Shown here piece after piece: positions 7,059-16,128 of a stretch of DNA of 30,638 nucleotides. This stretch comes from JBAXRT01 sp037131065 (GTDB lineage Bacteria; Bacteroidota; Bacteroidia; Bacteroidales; FEN-979). The DNA lies in assembly GCA_037131065.1 (NCBI GenBank), contig JBAXRT010000020.1:1-30638 (forward strand), in the 5' to 3' direction. The translations under genes were made by a program, and so were the position numbers. Position 1 is the stretch's first letter, and each line of letters begins with the position of its first letter. The notes beneath the pieces are model-generated. The model worked only from the letters and a program-made list of their open reading frames with translations. It was not told the DNA's origin and made no database searches.

Positions 7059-7547
7059 TTACTGTTTTTCGTACTGCTGGATCTCGTCGTGCAGGTAGGA
7101 TAGTTCGACACCTGCCGTAAGGAACATCTTCTCCGACTCCTCCCCGTCGTGGTATTTTCTCTCACACATGACCCTCACAATTCCGCAATTTATGATGAGC
7201 ATCGCACAGGTGCGGCAGGGTGTCATCCTGCAATAGAGGGTGGCTCCCTGTAACGGGATCCCCAGCCTTGCCGCCTGGCAGATCGCATTCTGTTCAGCAT
7301 GGACGGTTCGGACACAGTGCTGGGTGATCCGTCCGTCTTCGTGATGCATTTTTTTCATCAGGTGACCGACCTCGTCGCAGTGGGGAAGTCCGCGTGGAGA
7401 ACCCACGTAACCCGTGACAAGGATCTGCTTGTCGCGAACGATCACACACCCGCTTCTTCCCCGGTCGCAGGTGGCACGCTGTGCAACGGTTGAGGCGATT
7501 TCCATAAAGTAGGCATCCCACGAGGGACGAGGGTTAATATTTTCCAT
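7059..7547 (-). CDS. Deoxycytidylate (dCMP) deaminase
   Basis: 162 residues, full length for the dCMP deaminase branch of the cytidine deaminase superfamily. Zinc ligands and the catalytic glutamate are clear: H83-A-E85 in TVHAEQNAI and C111/C114 in TPCRTCAM. The N-terminal part has the family's RGRSGCVIV and GYVGSPRGLPHC segments, with extra Cys/His residues (HCDEVGH, HHEDGRITQHC) resembling the second zinc or allosteric region of this family. The enzyme converts dCMP to dUMP, feeding thymidylate synthesis in the cytoplasm. Transcription runs toward the helicase gene. A TAATCTTTG element ends only four bases before the ATG, so the message may be nearly leaderless. Confidence 0.93.
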   Translation of the reverse strand: MENINPRPSWDAYFMEIASTVAQRATCDRGRSGCVIVRDKQILVTGYVGSPRGLPHCDEVGHLMKKMHHEDGRITQHCVRTVHAEQNAICQAARLGIPLQGATLYCRMTPCRTCAMLIINCGIVRVMCERKYHDGEESEKMFLTAGVELSYLHDEIQQYEKQ

Positions 7548-7551
7548 GATG

Positions 7552-7560
7552 CAAAGATTA
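7552..7560 (-). promoter_or_regulatory. Possible -7 box for the dCMP deaminase gene
   Basis: On the minus strand the sequence is TAATCTTTG, like TAnnTTTG but with three bases between TA and TTTG. It lies immediately before the start codon, which would place transcription start at or next to the ATG. Confidence 0.35.
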
Positions 7561-7636
7561 TCGCTGATAATTGTCGGGCAAATTTCAAAATTAAAACCAA
7601 ATTTAATGAAGGATTTTAAAATTTGATTAAATTTAT

Positions 7637-7644
7637 TAACTTTG
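7637..7644 (+). promoter_or_regulatory. -7 promoter box for the giant serine protease gene
   Basis: TAACTTTG is an exact TAnnTTTG match in the AT-rich divergent intergenic region, about 62 bases before the ATG at 7707. A TTTT at 7614-7617 is roughly where the -33 TTTG would be. Confidence 0.55.
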
Positions 7645-7706
7645 TATCAAGAAAGTATTATTCTATAAATCATACAATCATTTCTTAACGCTTTAGAACG
7701 AATTCT

Positions 7707-10700
7707 ATGAAAAAAAATTACTCTGTTTTTTTTGTGGTCTGGTTGTTATTTGCCACGCTAAGCACTTATGCTCAGGTTCAACAGGGGGGATCTCCTCTGA
7801 GTTTTCAGAATCCACAACTTTTAAAAAGCGAATTGGTTTTTGAAACAATGCCAAAAGTCGATGTTGAAAGATTAATGGCCGAAGATGTAAATAACGATCA
7901 ATTCAAAGATATTCCCTGGAGATTCGGGGAAAATATTGCCGTGAATTTTAACCCCGGCAACTCCGGCACATGGGATATTTTACCCAATGGGGATAAACTG
8001 TGGAGGCTCGGGATAAAATCCCTTGGCGCCTTTACCATCAACCTGACGTTTGATAAATATCATCTGCCTCCCGGCGCAACGCTCTTTGTTTACAACGAAA
8101 CCAAGACGCATGTCATTGGCGCTTTTACCGATTATAACAACCAGGAAGACATGATCTTTGCAACTACGCTGGTAATTGGAGATGCGATTATCATTGAATA
8201 TTTTGAACCTGCCTCCCCCGAATTTCAGGGAGAAATTAATTTAAACAGGGTCACACACGGATACCGCGATGCCTACGGCTATGCCAAGTCATTTGGAGAA
8301 TCAGGCGCATGCAATAACAATGTTAAATGTCCGGAAGCCGCCGGATGGGAAAACCAGATAAAATCTGCCTGCATGCTGGTTACCGGAGGTAGCGGATTCT
8401 GCTCCGGATCCCTTGTGAATAATACCAGCCAGGATGGAACCCCCTATGTTTTGACTGCAAACCATTGTTACAGCAGTCCGGGTTCATGGGTATTCTGGTT
8501 CAACTGGGAAAGTCCCACGTGTACCAATCCCGGTTCATCTCCTCCATATAATTCGATGTCGGGCGCCACTTTAAAAGCCAGAAAAACGGATTCAGATTTT
8601 TGCCTGGTCCAAATGAATTCCGCCCCTCCATTAAGTTACAATGTTTATTATTCCGGATGGAATAGAGCAGATGTTCCTGCAACATCCGGGGTCGGAATCC
8701 ATCATCCTTCCGGGGATATTAAAAAAATCTCCTATGTTGCCACTCCGTTCATATCATCTGACTGGAACGGAAATCCACCGGCAAACTCACATTGGCAAAC
8801 CAATTGGAGCGACGGGGTTACAGAAGGTGGTTCTTCCGGTTCACCCATTTTTGATCAGAACCATCGTATTGTAGGTCAGCTTCATGGCGGTCCATCGTCC
8901 TGCGGGTCTTCACAACTTTGGGATTTTTATGGAAAATTCTCCATGTCGTGGGATCTGGGAACAACGCCTGATACGCGCCTTAAAGATTGGCTCGATCCTA
9001 CAAACACTGCAGTTATTATACTCGACGGGTACGATCCCGCACTTCCGTTACCGATTGTTGTTACCCTCGCGGCCAATCCTGTTACCTCAACAACTGCGAC
9101 ATTGAATGGAACCGCAAATCCGAACGGACATGCAACAACCTGTTATTTTGAATGGGGAACATCCGTCAGCTACGGCAATAACACATCAACACAATCAATC
9201 GGTGCCGGCACCGGCAACGTGGCTGTAAATGCAGGTATCAGCGGCCTTACTCCCGGCCTTACCTATCATTTCAGGTTGGTTGCATCGAACAGTTTCGGAA
9301 CATCCACCGGAGAGGATATGACATTTATCCCGGGCGCTGCCGCTGTTACGACAACGGCTGTTTCGGCAATCACATTGACGACGGCAACTTCAGGTGGAAA
9401 CGTACTTTATGATGGAGGATCTCCTGTTACAGTGCGTGGAGTCTGCTGGAGTACTTCAGCCAATCCTGTGGTATCAGGAAACCATACAACCGATGGTTCA
9501 GGGCCCGGGTCATATACCAGCTCCATCATCGGACTGGCAGCCAATACAACTTATTATATACGGGCTTACGCAACAAATTCAAACGGAACTTTCTACGGGA
9601 ACGAGCTCTCTTTCACGACCCTCTGCGGAGTTTATTCTTTGCCCTTCAGTGAATCATTCCCATCCACTACTATACCAAATTGCTGGTCGCAGGTCGATCA
9701 TCAGGGGAATGGACAAATATGGGAGTTTGGAACAATTACAGGTCAATCGCCTTTACCAAACCTTACAGGTAATTATGCCTATCTGGACAGTGATAACTAT
9801 GGTTCCGGAAATTCGCAAAATGCCGATCTGCAGACTCCCATTTTGGATTTCTCGGGTTATACGACCGTTAACCTGCAGTTTAACCATTATTTTAAAGCCT
9901 TTTCCAGCTCTGCAGGAACTTTATCTTACAGCATTGATGGGGGGGCTGTCTGGACAGTCATCCAACAATTTACAACGACATCTTCAACAAACCCGGCAGT
10001 TTTTAATCAAAGCATTGTTGCAGTTGCCGGGCAACCGCAGGTTAAATTCAAATGGAACTATACAGGTAACTATGCCTATTCCTGGGCAATTGATGATATC
10101 CTGATCACAGGCACCGGCGGTGTGACCCTGATTGTTTCTCCATCGAACCAGAACGTCACACAACCAGCCGGAAGTACGAGTTTCTCTGTGACGTGTCCGG
10201 TTGCCTGGACGGCTCTGAGTGATATGACATGGTGCTCGCCTACCCCATCAGGATCAGGATCAGGGACCATTACTGCTGCCTATACCGAAAATACAACGAC
10301 AAGCCAGCGAATCGCTAATATCACTGTTTCCGCCTCCGGCGCACCCACCCGAATCGTGACCGTTACCCAGGCCGGGATAACTCCAACCCTTTCCATCACC
10401 CCGTCAAACCAGAATGTCGCTACCCCTCCCGGATCAACAACCTTTGCGGTTACTTCTAATTCCGACTGGAATGTTGGTTGTGATGTTTCATGGTGTGTGC
10501 CAACTATGTCTGGCTCAGGTAATGGGACTATTAATGCTGCATATACTGAAAATCCCATGACATATGCACGGATTGCCACACTCACGGTCACAGTTTCAGG
10601 CTTGCCAGCTCAAACTGTTACAGTAACACAGGCTGGCGCGGCCCCGGTACTCTCTGTTACACCCCCAAACCAGAATGTTTTATCGCCTGGAGGTTTTACC

Positions 10701-11429
10701 ACTTTTACCGTTACATGCAACAGCGACTGGACTATTGTCAGCAATGCATCATGGTGCGTACCTACTCCTGCCGGAACCGGGAATGGTATTATTGATGCAG
10801 TTTATGAAGAAAACACCTCCCTCACATCACGCGTTGCAACACTCACTGTGACCGTTTCAGGCTTACCCGCTCAAACTGTTACCGTGACACAGGCAGGAGC
10901 CGCCCCGACGTTATCTGTTCAACCGGTTAATCAGGATGTCAATGCCAATGCGGGAAGCGCCACATTTTCCGTTACGTCCAATGCCAACTGGAGTGTTGTA
11001 AGTAATGCTGCCTGGTGTACAGTTCCCGCTACGGGTACTGGTAATGGAACCATTGTAGCGAGTTATACAGAAAACCCTGAATATATTCAGAGAATCGCGA
11101 GCATTTCAGTCACGGTTACCGGGCTGACAGCTCAGGTTGTCACTGTCACCCAGGACGCATCAACGGTATCGACCGAAGATCTGACCAATGATGAAATCCG
11201 TATCTTCCCGAATCCGACAAAAGGAGTATTTACGATCGCAACAGGAAAACTAAGTCAACAGTCCCTGGAAATAACAGTGGTAGATTATACCGGCAAAGTG
11301 ATCCTTACTAAAATTGATTCGGGGAAAACAGCGTATACTTTTGACCTCTCAAATTCGACAAAGGGCTGTTATTTTGTAAAGATAAAGTCGGAAAGCGAGC
11401 TTCTGGTCCGAAAACTCGTGATCCTTTAA
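7707..11429 (+). CDS. T9SS-exported lysyl-endopeptidase-like serine protease with FN3-like, adhesin and BACON domains
   Basis: 1240 residues with signal peptide (MKKNYSVFFVVWLLFATLSTYAQ). Residues about 200-430 are a trypsin-fold protease resembling lysyl endopeptidase: H253 in LTANHC, D297 in DSDFCLVQ and S377 in GGSSGSPIFD, with several cysteines (CSGSLV) likely in disulfides. Then come two fibronectin-like domains (about 447-640), an adhesin/MAM-like jelly-roll (about 640-805, NCWSQVDHQGNGQIWEFG to WAIDDILITG), four BACON domains of 86 residues (about 807-1150) and a T9SS type A sorting domain (IFPNPTKGVF, ending RKLVIL). It should act at the cell surface on extracellular proteins, with the C-terminal modules probably binding glycan or matrix. 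The last 600 residues parallel the next gene's. GC content is lower than in flanking housekeeping genes. Confidence 0.88.
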   Translation: MKKNYSVFFVVWLLFATLSTYAQVQQGGSPLSFQNPQLLKSELVFETMPKVDVERLMAEDVNNDQFKDIPWRFGENIAVNFNPGNSGTWDILPNGDKLWRLGIKSLGAFTINLTFDKYHLPPGATLFVYNETKTHVIGAFTDYNNQEDMIFATTLVIGDAIIIEYFEPASPEFQGEINLNRVTHGYRDAYGYAKSFGESGACNNNVKCPEAAGWENQIKSACMLVTGGSGFCSGSLVNNTSQDGTPYVLTANHCYSSPGSWVFWFNWESPTCTNPGSSPPYNSMSGATLKARKTDSDFCLVQMNSAPPLSYNVYYSGWNRADVPATSGVGIHHPSGDIKKISYVATPFISSDWNGNPPANSHWQTNWSDGVTEGGSSGSPIFDQNHRIVGQLHGGPSSCGSSQLWDFYGKFSMSWDLGTTPDTRLKDWLDPTNTAVIILDGYDPALPLPIVVTLAANPVTSTTATLNGTANPNGHATTCYFEWGTSVSYGNNTSTQSIGAGTGNVAVNAGISGLTPGLTYHFRLVASNSFGTSTGEDMTFIPGAAAVTTTAVSAITLTTATSGGNVLYDGGSPVTVRGVCWSTSANPVVSGNHTTDGSGPGSYTSSIIGLAANTTYYIRAYATNSNGTFYGNELSFTTLCGVYSLPFSESFPSTTIPNCWSQVDHQGNGQIWEFGTITGQSPLPNLTGNYAYLDSDNYGSGNSQNADLQTPILDFSGYTTVNLQFNHYFKAFSSSAGTLSYSIDGGAVWTVIQQFTTTSSTNPAVFNQSIVAVAGQPQVKFKWNYTGNYAYSWAIDDILITGTGGVTLIVSPSNQNVTQPAGSTSFSVTCPVAWTALSDMTWCSPTPSGSGSGTITAAYTENTTTSQRIANITVSASGAPTRIVTVTQAGITPTLSITPSNQNVATPPGSTTFAVTSNSDWNVGCDVSWCVPTMSGSGNGTINAAYTENPMTYARIATLTVTVSGLPAQTVTVTQAGAAPVLSVTPPNQNVLSPGGFTTFTVTCNSDWTIVSNASWCVPTPAGTGNGIIDAVYEENTSLTSRVATLTVTVSGLPAQTVTVTQAGAAPTLSVQPVNQDVNANAGSATFSVTSNANWSVVSNAAWCTVPATGTGNGTIVASYTENPEYIQRIASISVTVTGLTAQVVTVTQDASTVSTEDLTNDEIRIFPNPTKGVFTIATGKLSQQSLEITVVDYTGKVILTKIDSGKTAYTFDLSNSTKGCYFVKIKSESELLVRKLVIL
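10126..11155 (+). repeat. Four tandem BACON-domain repeats, period about 258 bases
   Basis: Units start near 10126, 10384, 10641 and 10902. Each encodes a SVxPxNQNV opening, a W-x-V-x-S core, a WC pair followed by P-x-S/A-G-x-G-x-G-T-I, then R-I/V-A-x-I/L-T-V-x-V-S-G and VTVTQAG. BACON domains are Bacteroidota beta-sandwich modules thought to bind carbohydrate or mucin. A matching set is at 14812-15857. Confidence 0.8.
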
Positions 11430-11494
11430 GTTAGATTTTGCAGCTCCCATGCCCTAAAGGAAAAGTTTTTATCAGACAACTGCTTTTTTAAATG

Positions 11495-11531
11495 AAATCT
11501 GCCTGGAGTTAAATTCAGGCAGATTTTTTTT
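11495..11531 (+). terminator. Strong rho-independent terminator after the serine protease gene
   Basis: A perfect 11-bp stem AAATCTGCCTG / CAGGCAGATTT with a 10-base loop runs directly into eight Ts (11524-11531). It lies 66 bases after the stop codon and separates this gene from the next promoter. Confidence 0.9.
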
Positions 11532-11607
11532 ATCGAAATTCCTGAGCTTTTTTTTGAAAATGTTTTAACAAAGGTGGATCAATTTCCTGCCGGAAAGACT
11601 AAAGTGG

Positions 11608-11615
11608 TATCTTTG
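11608..11615 (+). promoter_or_regulatory. -7 promoter box for the giant Asp-box/PKD/CUB gene
   Basis: TATCTTTG, exact TAnnTTTG, lies 58 bases before the ATG at 11674 and downstream of the terminator, so the two giant genes are transcribed separately. Confidence 0.6.
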
Positions 11616-11673
11616 CAGATAAATATATATAGGCATTATTGTATAACCTTTTTGTATTAAAATAGTATTTAGC

Positions 11674-14600
11674 ATGAAAAAATTTCTACTTTTAAGTCTG
11701 ACAATCATCATGGTAGCCTTGTCCGGCTCTTTGTTTGCTCAGCAAACAAAAGGGGATCAATCAAAAAGCAAATTTAATACACCGGTAGATACGCGTATTG
11801 ACAACATGGGCTACTGGAAAAAAATGGCAGAGTCAGGGGTTATCCCATACAATCCTGATATTCCATTAACCCCCGCTATTTATAAAGGCAGCCAGATTAA
11901 TATGCCGGGGGTGATTACTGTTGACTCACCGGATGTTCCGGTTACCAATCTGACCAATGTGACAGAGAGCGAAAACTCTGTTTTTGTTGATCCGAATAAT
12001 TCTTCCTATCTTCTGAATTCAAACAATTCGACCTCCTGGAGTGGTGGTGAGGTTGGAACCTTATATGGAGCAAACTATTTCCAGTCATCCAATGCCGGTA
12101 TTGGTTGGGTAGGAAGCCCCACCGGAGCCGGAGGTTCAAACAGTGGCGACCCAACTACTGCCATTGGCTCAAACGGCCGTGAATATGTTAACTTCATTGA
12201 TAATCCGGGAGGCCAGGGGATTGCTTATTCCGACAATGGGACAACCTGGTCAACGTCAACCATTGCCCCAAATCCCGGCGACCTATGTGATAAGAATCAC
12301 ATGTGGATCGATAATAAAAGCACCAGTCCTTATGAAGGTAATCTTTACGCTGCATGGACCGACTTTGGCGGCGCCAATGATTCTCAAATAAAAATTTCAC
12401 GTTCCATTAATGATGGCGTAACCTGGAGCACCTCTTTAAATATCAGTTCGGCTATTAATGCAGGAAGTCATAACCAGGGAGTAAATATTCAGACCGGACC
12501 TGCAGGCGAGGTATATGTTGCCTGGGCGGTTTACGACAGCTGGCCATCAGATGAAACTGCAATAGGCTTTGCTAAATCTACCAACGGAGGCATTAGTTAT
12601 CCGGCAGCGACCAGGATTATTTCCAACATTAAAGGGATCAGGTATAGTGTAGTATCCAAAAACCACAGGGTGAACTCATTCCCGGTCATGGCCGTAGATA
12701 TCAGCGGAGGTCCCAATAATGGGAATATCTATATTGTCTGGACCAATATCGGTGTTCCAGGCACCAACACAGGCACCAACAGAAGCGTTTACATGATACG
12801 TTCAACCAATGGAGGTTCAACCTGGTCAACGCCTGTCCGGGTAAATCAGGGACCCAATGTGGCAGGGAAGGAAGCCTATTTTCCCTGGATCAGTTGTGAT
12901 CCTGAAACAGGAGTGTTAAGCGTTGTTTTCTATGATGACCGGAATGTAAGCAGCACGCAGTGCGAGGTTTTTACAGCTTATTCGACCGATGCCGGGAATA
13001 CCTGGACCGATTTTAAAGTAAGTGATGTGGCTTTTACCCCTTCACCTATCCCTGGTCTTGCAGGCGGATATATGGGCGACTACCTTGGGATTACATCAAA
13101 AGGCGGAAAAGTATATCCCTGCTGGACCGATAACAGGGGCGGTTTATATATGACTTATGTATCACCATTCGAATTGGGTTTAAATGCTGGTTTTACAGCC
13201 AATAATACTTTAATTTGTATCGGGTCAGGAGTGACATTCACCGATTTATCCACAGGTCCGCCTACATCATGGACATGGAGTTTCCCAGGCGGCACACCTT
13301 CTTCCTATTCAGGTAAATTTCCTCCTGCCATTGTGTATAGTACTCCGGGCTCATACGATGTGTCACTTACCGTATCCGATGGGGTAACCACCGATACGGA
13401 AACAAAGACAGGTTATATAACCGTGAAGAATGTTATCGCCGATTTCACGGGTACACCAACTAACGTTGTGGTGGGAAATAACGTCACATTCTCCGATAAT
13501 TCATCCTGCAGCCCTACAAGCTGGACATGGTCCTTCCCTGGAGGAACCCCTTCCTCATATAGCGGTCAAACACCTCCGGCCATCACATACAGTACCCTCG
13601 GCACCTATGACGTTTCTCTAACCGTCACCAATGCAAGCGGCTCGGATACAAAAACAAAAACAGGATATATCACGGTATCACCTCCTGTTTTCATCATGAC
13701 CAATGGTTCAATTACAACATGTACCGGCGATTTCTATGATTCAGGGGGGCCTGCCAACAATTACCAGAACAATGAAACCTTCGTTGAAACATTTTATCCG
13801 ACAACTCCCGGATCGATGATACGGTTTATCTTTACATCGTTCGCGACAGAATTGGACTATGATACGCTGACAATATATAACGGACCCAATTCTTCCTCCC
13901 CACTTATCGGAAAATATCACGGGACCAATAGTCCGGGAACCGTTACTGCATCGAATGCCTCCGGAGCGCTTACTTTTCGCTTCCATTCTGATGCAATCGT
14001 TACTTATGCTGGATGGGCGGCAACGATCAGTTGTTATAGCACCACTTCACCTCCGGTTGCAGATTTTTCGGCCTCAATCCTCTATCCTTTGGTTGGACAA
14101 ACAGTTGCATTTACCGATCTGTCGCAGAATTTTCCAACATCATGGTCATGGTCATTCAACCCTTCAACCGTGACCTTTGTCGGTGGAACGAGCGCCTCTT
14201 CCCAGAATCCGCAGGTGCAATTTTCGAACCTCGGGTTTTACAGTGTCACCCTGACCGCCATGAATACCTATGGCTCAGGCACGGTGACAAAGACAAATTA
14301 CATCAATGTTACAAACTGCACATTCAACACACTGCCGTTTAGCGAAAGCTTTTCAACAACTTCAATTCCTAACTGCTGGTCGCAGGTTGATCATCAGGGT
14401 AACGGTCAGATATGGGAATTTGGCGTAATAACGAATACATCTCCCCCTTTGCTTACCGGCAATTACGCATTCCTGAACAGCGATGGATATGGTTCGGGAC
14501 ATTCACAGAATGCGGATTTGGTGACGCCTCTGTTAGACTTGTCGGGTTATTCGGCAGTTAATCTGCAGTTTATTTATCATTTCAAAGGTTATACAGGATC

Positions 14601-16125
14601 ATCGGGCGCCCTGTCGTACAGCATCGACGGAGGGACAAACTGGACACAAATCCAGTCGTTTGTCAGTACTTCTGCCAATCCGGCTACCTTTAACCAGGCA
14701 GTAAGCGCAGTCAACGGCAAAAATCAGGTAAAATTCAAGTGGAATTACACCGGCGCTTACGGATATTGGTGGGCGATTGATGATGTTTTAATTACAGGTA
14801 CCTCTACAGGTCCTGCACTTGTTGTGACTCCGCCGAATCAAAATGTAACTGTGGTTGCTGGTACAACCCCGTTCACAGTTACTTCGAACAGAGAATGGAC
14901 TGCCGAAAGTGATCAAACCTGGTGTACCGTTACTCCATCCGGCACCGGAAACGGCACAATCACAGCCACCTATACTCAGAACCCGCTGCCCGGCGTTCGT
15001 ATTGCCAACATCACTGTTACTGTAGCCGGACTCACACCAGTAGTGGTGACAGTTACGCAAGTGGGTACTTCAGCGCCTGCACTTTCTGTTTCCCCTCCAA
15101 ACCAAAATGTTACGGAATTTGCAGGAACGACGCCGTTTACTGTAACCTCCAACGTCCCTTGGAATGTCTCAAGCGACCAGACATGGTGCACGGTTACACC
15201 ATCGGGCACCGGAAACGGTACAATAACGGCTACTTTTACCCAGAATCTGCTCTTAACCTCAAGAGTGGCTAACGTTACCGTTTCAGTCGCCGGTCTCTCT
15301 CCGGTGATTGTTACCGTAACACAAGCCGGAGCTACGCCAACGATATCAGTGAATCCGTTGAACCAGAATGTAACATCACCCGGTGGCTTTGTAACCTTTA
15401 CGGTAGTATCCAACTTAAGCTGGACGGTCTCAAGCAATATGTCATGGTGTACAGTTGATCCCGTTTCCGGTAATGAAAATGGAACTTTCGATGCTATCTA
15501 TGGGGAAAATACCGCAATCACTTCCCGCGTTGTGACACTAACCGTCACTGCTCCTGGCTTAAACCCCATAACGGTTACAGTAACCCAGGCCGGAATTGCT
15601 CCCACTCTGACGGTTCAGCCTGCAAACCAGGATGTATCGTATGCAGCAGGATCGGCTTATTTTACGGTGACCTCAAATACAAACTGGACTGCCATCAGCG
15701 ATGCTTCCTGGTGTACTGTTACTCTTTCGGGTAGTGGCAATGACACCATCTTTGCTACTTATTCTTCGAATCCTGACAATACCCAACGGGTTGCAAATAT
15801 CATTGTGACCGTTTCAGGATTGAACCCCCTGGTCGTAACACTCACACAAGCGGAAATGGTTTCTTTAAACGAACTTTCAATAGGCGGAATTCGAATCTAT
15901 CCTAACCCGGCTAAAGGATCGTTTAAAGTCACAGAAGAATCTGATTCCGACGAAATCCTTGAAATAGTCATCATGGATTATACCGGCAGGGTTATTTCTT
16001 CGAATAACGGCCAAGGCTTAAAGGAATATGAATTCGATCTTTCTTATGCCCCACAGGGAGTTTATATGGTAAAAATCAAAACAACAGGTAGCTACTTTAC
16101 CCGTAAATTGGTTATTTCAAGATAG
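11674..16125 (+). CDS. T9SS-exported multidomain protein: Asp-box propeller, PKD, CUB, adhesin and BACON domains
   Basis: 1483 residues. A signal peptide (MKKFLLLSLTIIMVALSGSLFAQ) is followed by a sialidase-like propeller (residues about 70-500) with Asp-box motifs such as YSDNGTTWS (185), SINDGVTWS (245), STNGGSTWS (378) and STDAGNTW (437). Then come two PKD domains sharing TSWTWSFPGGTPSSYSG (about 505-670), a CUB domain (about 675-790), a third PKD (about 795-885), an adhesin/MAM-like domain (about 885-1045), four BACON domains (1047-1395) and a T9SS type A sorting domain (IYPNPAKGSF). I do not see a complete set of sialidase catalytic residues, so an adhesive or glycan-binding role is as likely as hydrolysis. 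The tail is closely related to that of the preceding gene. Its terminator lies inside the facing kinase gene. Confidence 0.85.
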   Translation: MKKFLLLSLTIIMVALSGSLFAQQTKGDQSKSKFNTPVDTRIDNMGYWKKMAESGVIPYNPDIPLTPAIYKGSQINMPGVITVDSPDVPVTNLTNVTESENSVFVDPNNSSYLLNSNNSTSWSGGEVGTLYGANYFQSSNAGIGWVGSPTGAGGSNSGDPTTAIGSNGREYVNFIDNPGGQGIAYSDNGTTWSTSTIAPNPGDLCDKNHMWIDNKSTSPYEGNLYAAWTDFGGANDSQIKISRSINDGVTWSTSLNISSAINAGSHNQGVNIQTGPAGEVYVAWAVYDSWPSDETAIGFAKSTNGGISYPAATRIISNIKGIRYSVVSKNHRVNSFPVMAVDISGGPNNGNIYIVWTNIGVPGTNTGTNRSVYMIRSTNGGSTWSTPVRVNQGPNVAGKEAYFPWISCDPETGVLSVVFYDDRNVSSTQCEVFTAYSTDAGNTWTDFKVSDVAFTPSPIPGLAGGYMGDYLGITSKGGKVYPCWTDNRGGLYMTYVSPFELGLNAGFTANNTLICIGSGVTFTDLSTGPPTSWTWSFPGGTPSSYSGKFPPAIVYSTPGSYDVSLTVSDGVTTDTETKTGYITVKNVIADFTGTPTNVVVGNNVTFSDNSSCSPTSWTWSFPGGTPSSYSGQTPPAITYSTLGTYDVSLTVTNASGSDTKTKTGYITVSPPVFIMTNGSITTCTGDFYDSGGPANNYQNNETFVETFYPTTPGSMIRFIFTSFATELDYDTLTIYNGPNSSSPLIGKYHGTNSPGTVTASNASGALTFRFHSDAIVTYAGWAATISCYSTTSPPVADFSASILYPLVGQTVAFTDLSQNFPTSWSWSFNPSTVTFVGGTSASSQNPQVQFSNLGFYSVTLTAMNTYGSGTVTKTNYINVTNCTFNTLPFSESFSTTSIPNCWSQVDHQGNGQIWEFGVITNTSPPLLTGNYAFLNSDGYGSGHSQNADLVTPLLDLSGYSAVNLQFIYHFKGYTGSSGALSYSIDGGTNWTQIQSFVSTSANPATFNQAVSAVNGKNQVKFKWNYTGAYGYWWAIDDVLITGTSTGPALVVTPPNQNVTVVAGTTPFTVTSNREWTAESDQTWCTVTPSGTGNGTITATYTQNPLPGVRIANITVTVAGLTPVVVTVTQVGTSAPALSVSPPNQNVTEFAGTTPFTVTSNVPWNVSSDQTWCTVTPSGTGNGTITATFTQNLLLTSRVANVTVSVAGLSPVIVTVTQAGATPTISVNPLNQNVTSPGGFVTFTVVSNLSWTVSSNMSWCTVDPVSGNENGTFDAIYGENTAITSRVVTLTVTAPGLNPITVTVTQAGIAPTLTVQPANQDVSYAAGSAYFTVTSNTNWTAISDASWCTVTLSGSGNDTIFATYSSNPDNTQRVANIIVTVSGLNPLVVTLTQAEMVSLNELSIGGIRIYPNPAKGSFKVTEESDSDEILEIVIMDYTGRVISSNNGQGLKEYEFDLSYAPQGVYMVKIKTTGSYFTRKLVISR
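14812..15857 (+). repeat. Second set of four tandem BACON-domain repeats
   Basis: Units start near 14812, 15079, 15337 and 15598. The first two are very similar in DNA around the WCTVTPSGTGNGTITAT segment, suggesting recent duplication or conversion. The set is homologous to the array at 10126-11155. Confidence 0.8.
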
Positions 16126-16128
16126 AGT

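Noticed and set aside
9394..10104. 236-codon open frame on the plus strand inside the serine protease gene
   Set aside because: It lies in a different frame of a gene with clear domains; its translation has no recognisable fold and no start context.
11674..13180. Calling the Asp-box region a true sialidase
   Set aside because: Asp boxes occur in many non-sialidase propellers, and I could not locate the arginine triad and other catalytic residues with confidence.
14976..15437. 153-codon antisense frame in the BACON repeats, with a similar one at 10280-10591
   Set aside because: The repeated VTVT-like antisense product follows automatically from the repeated sense codons.
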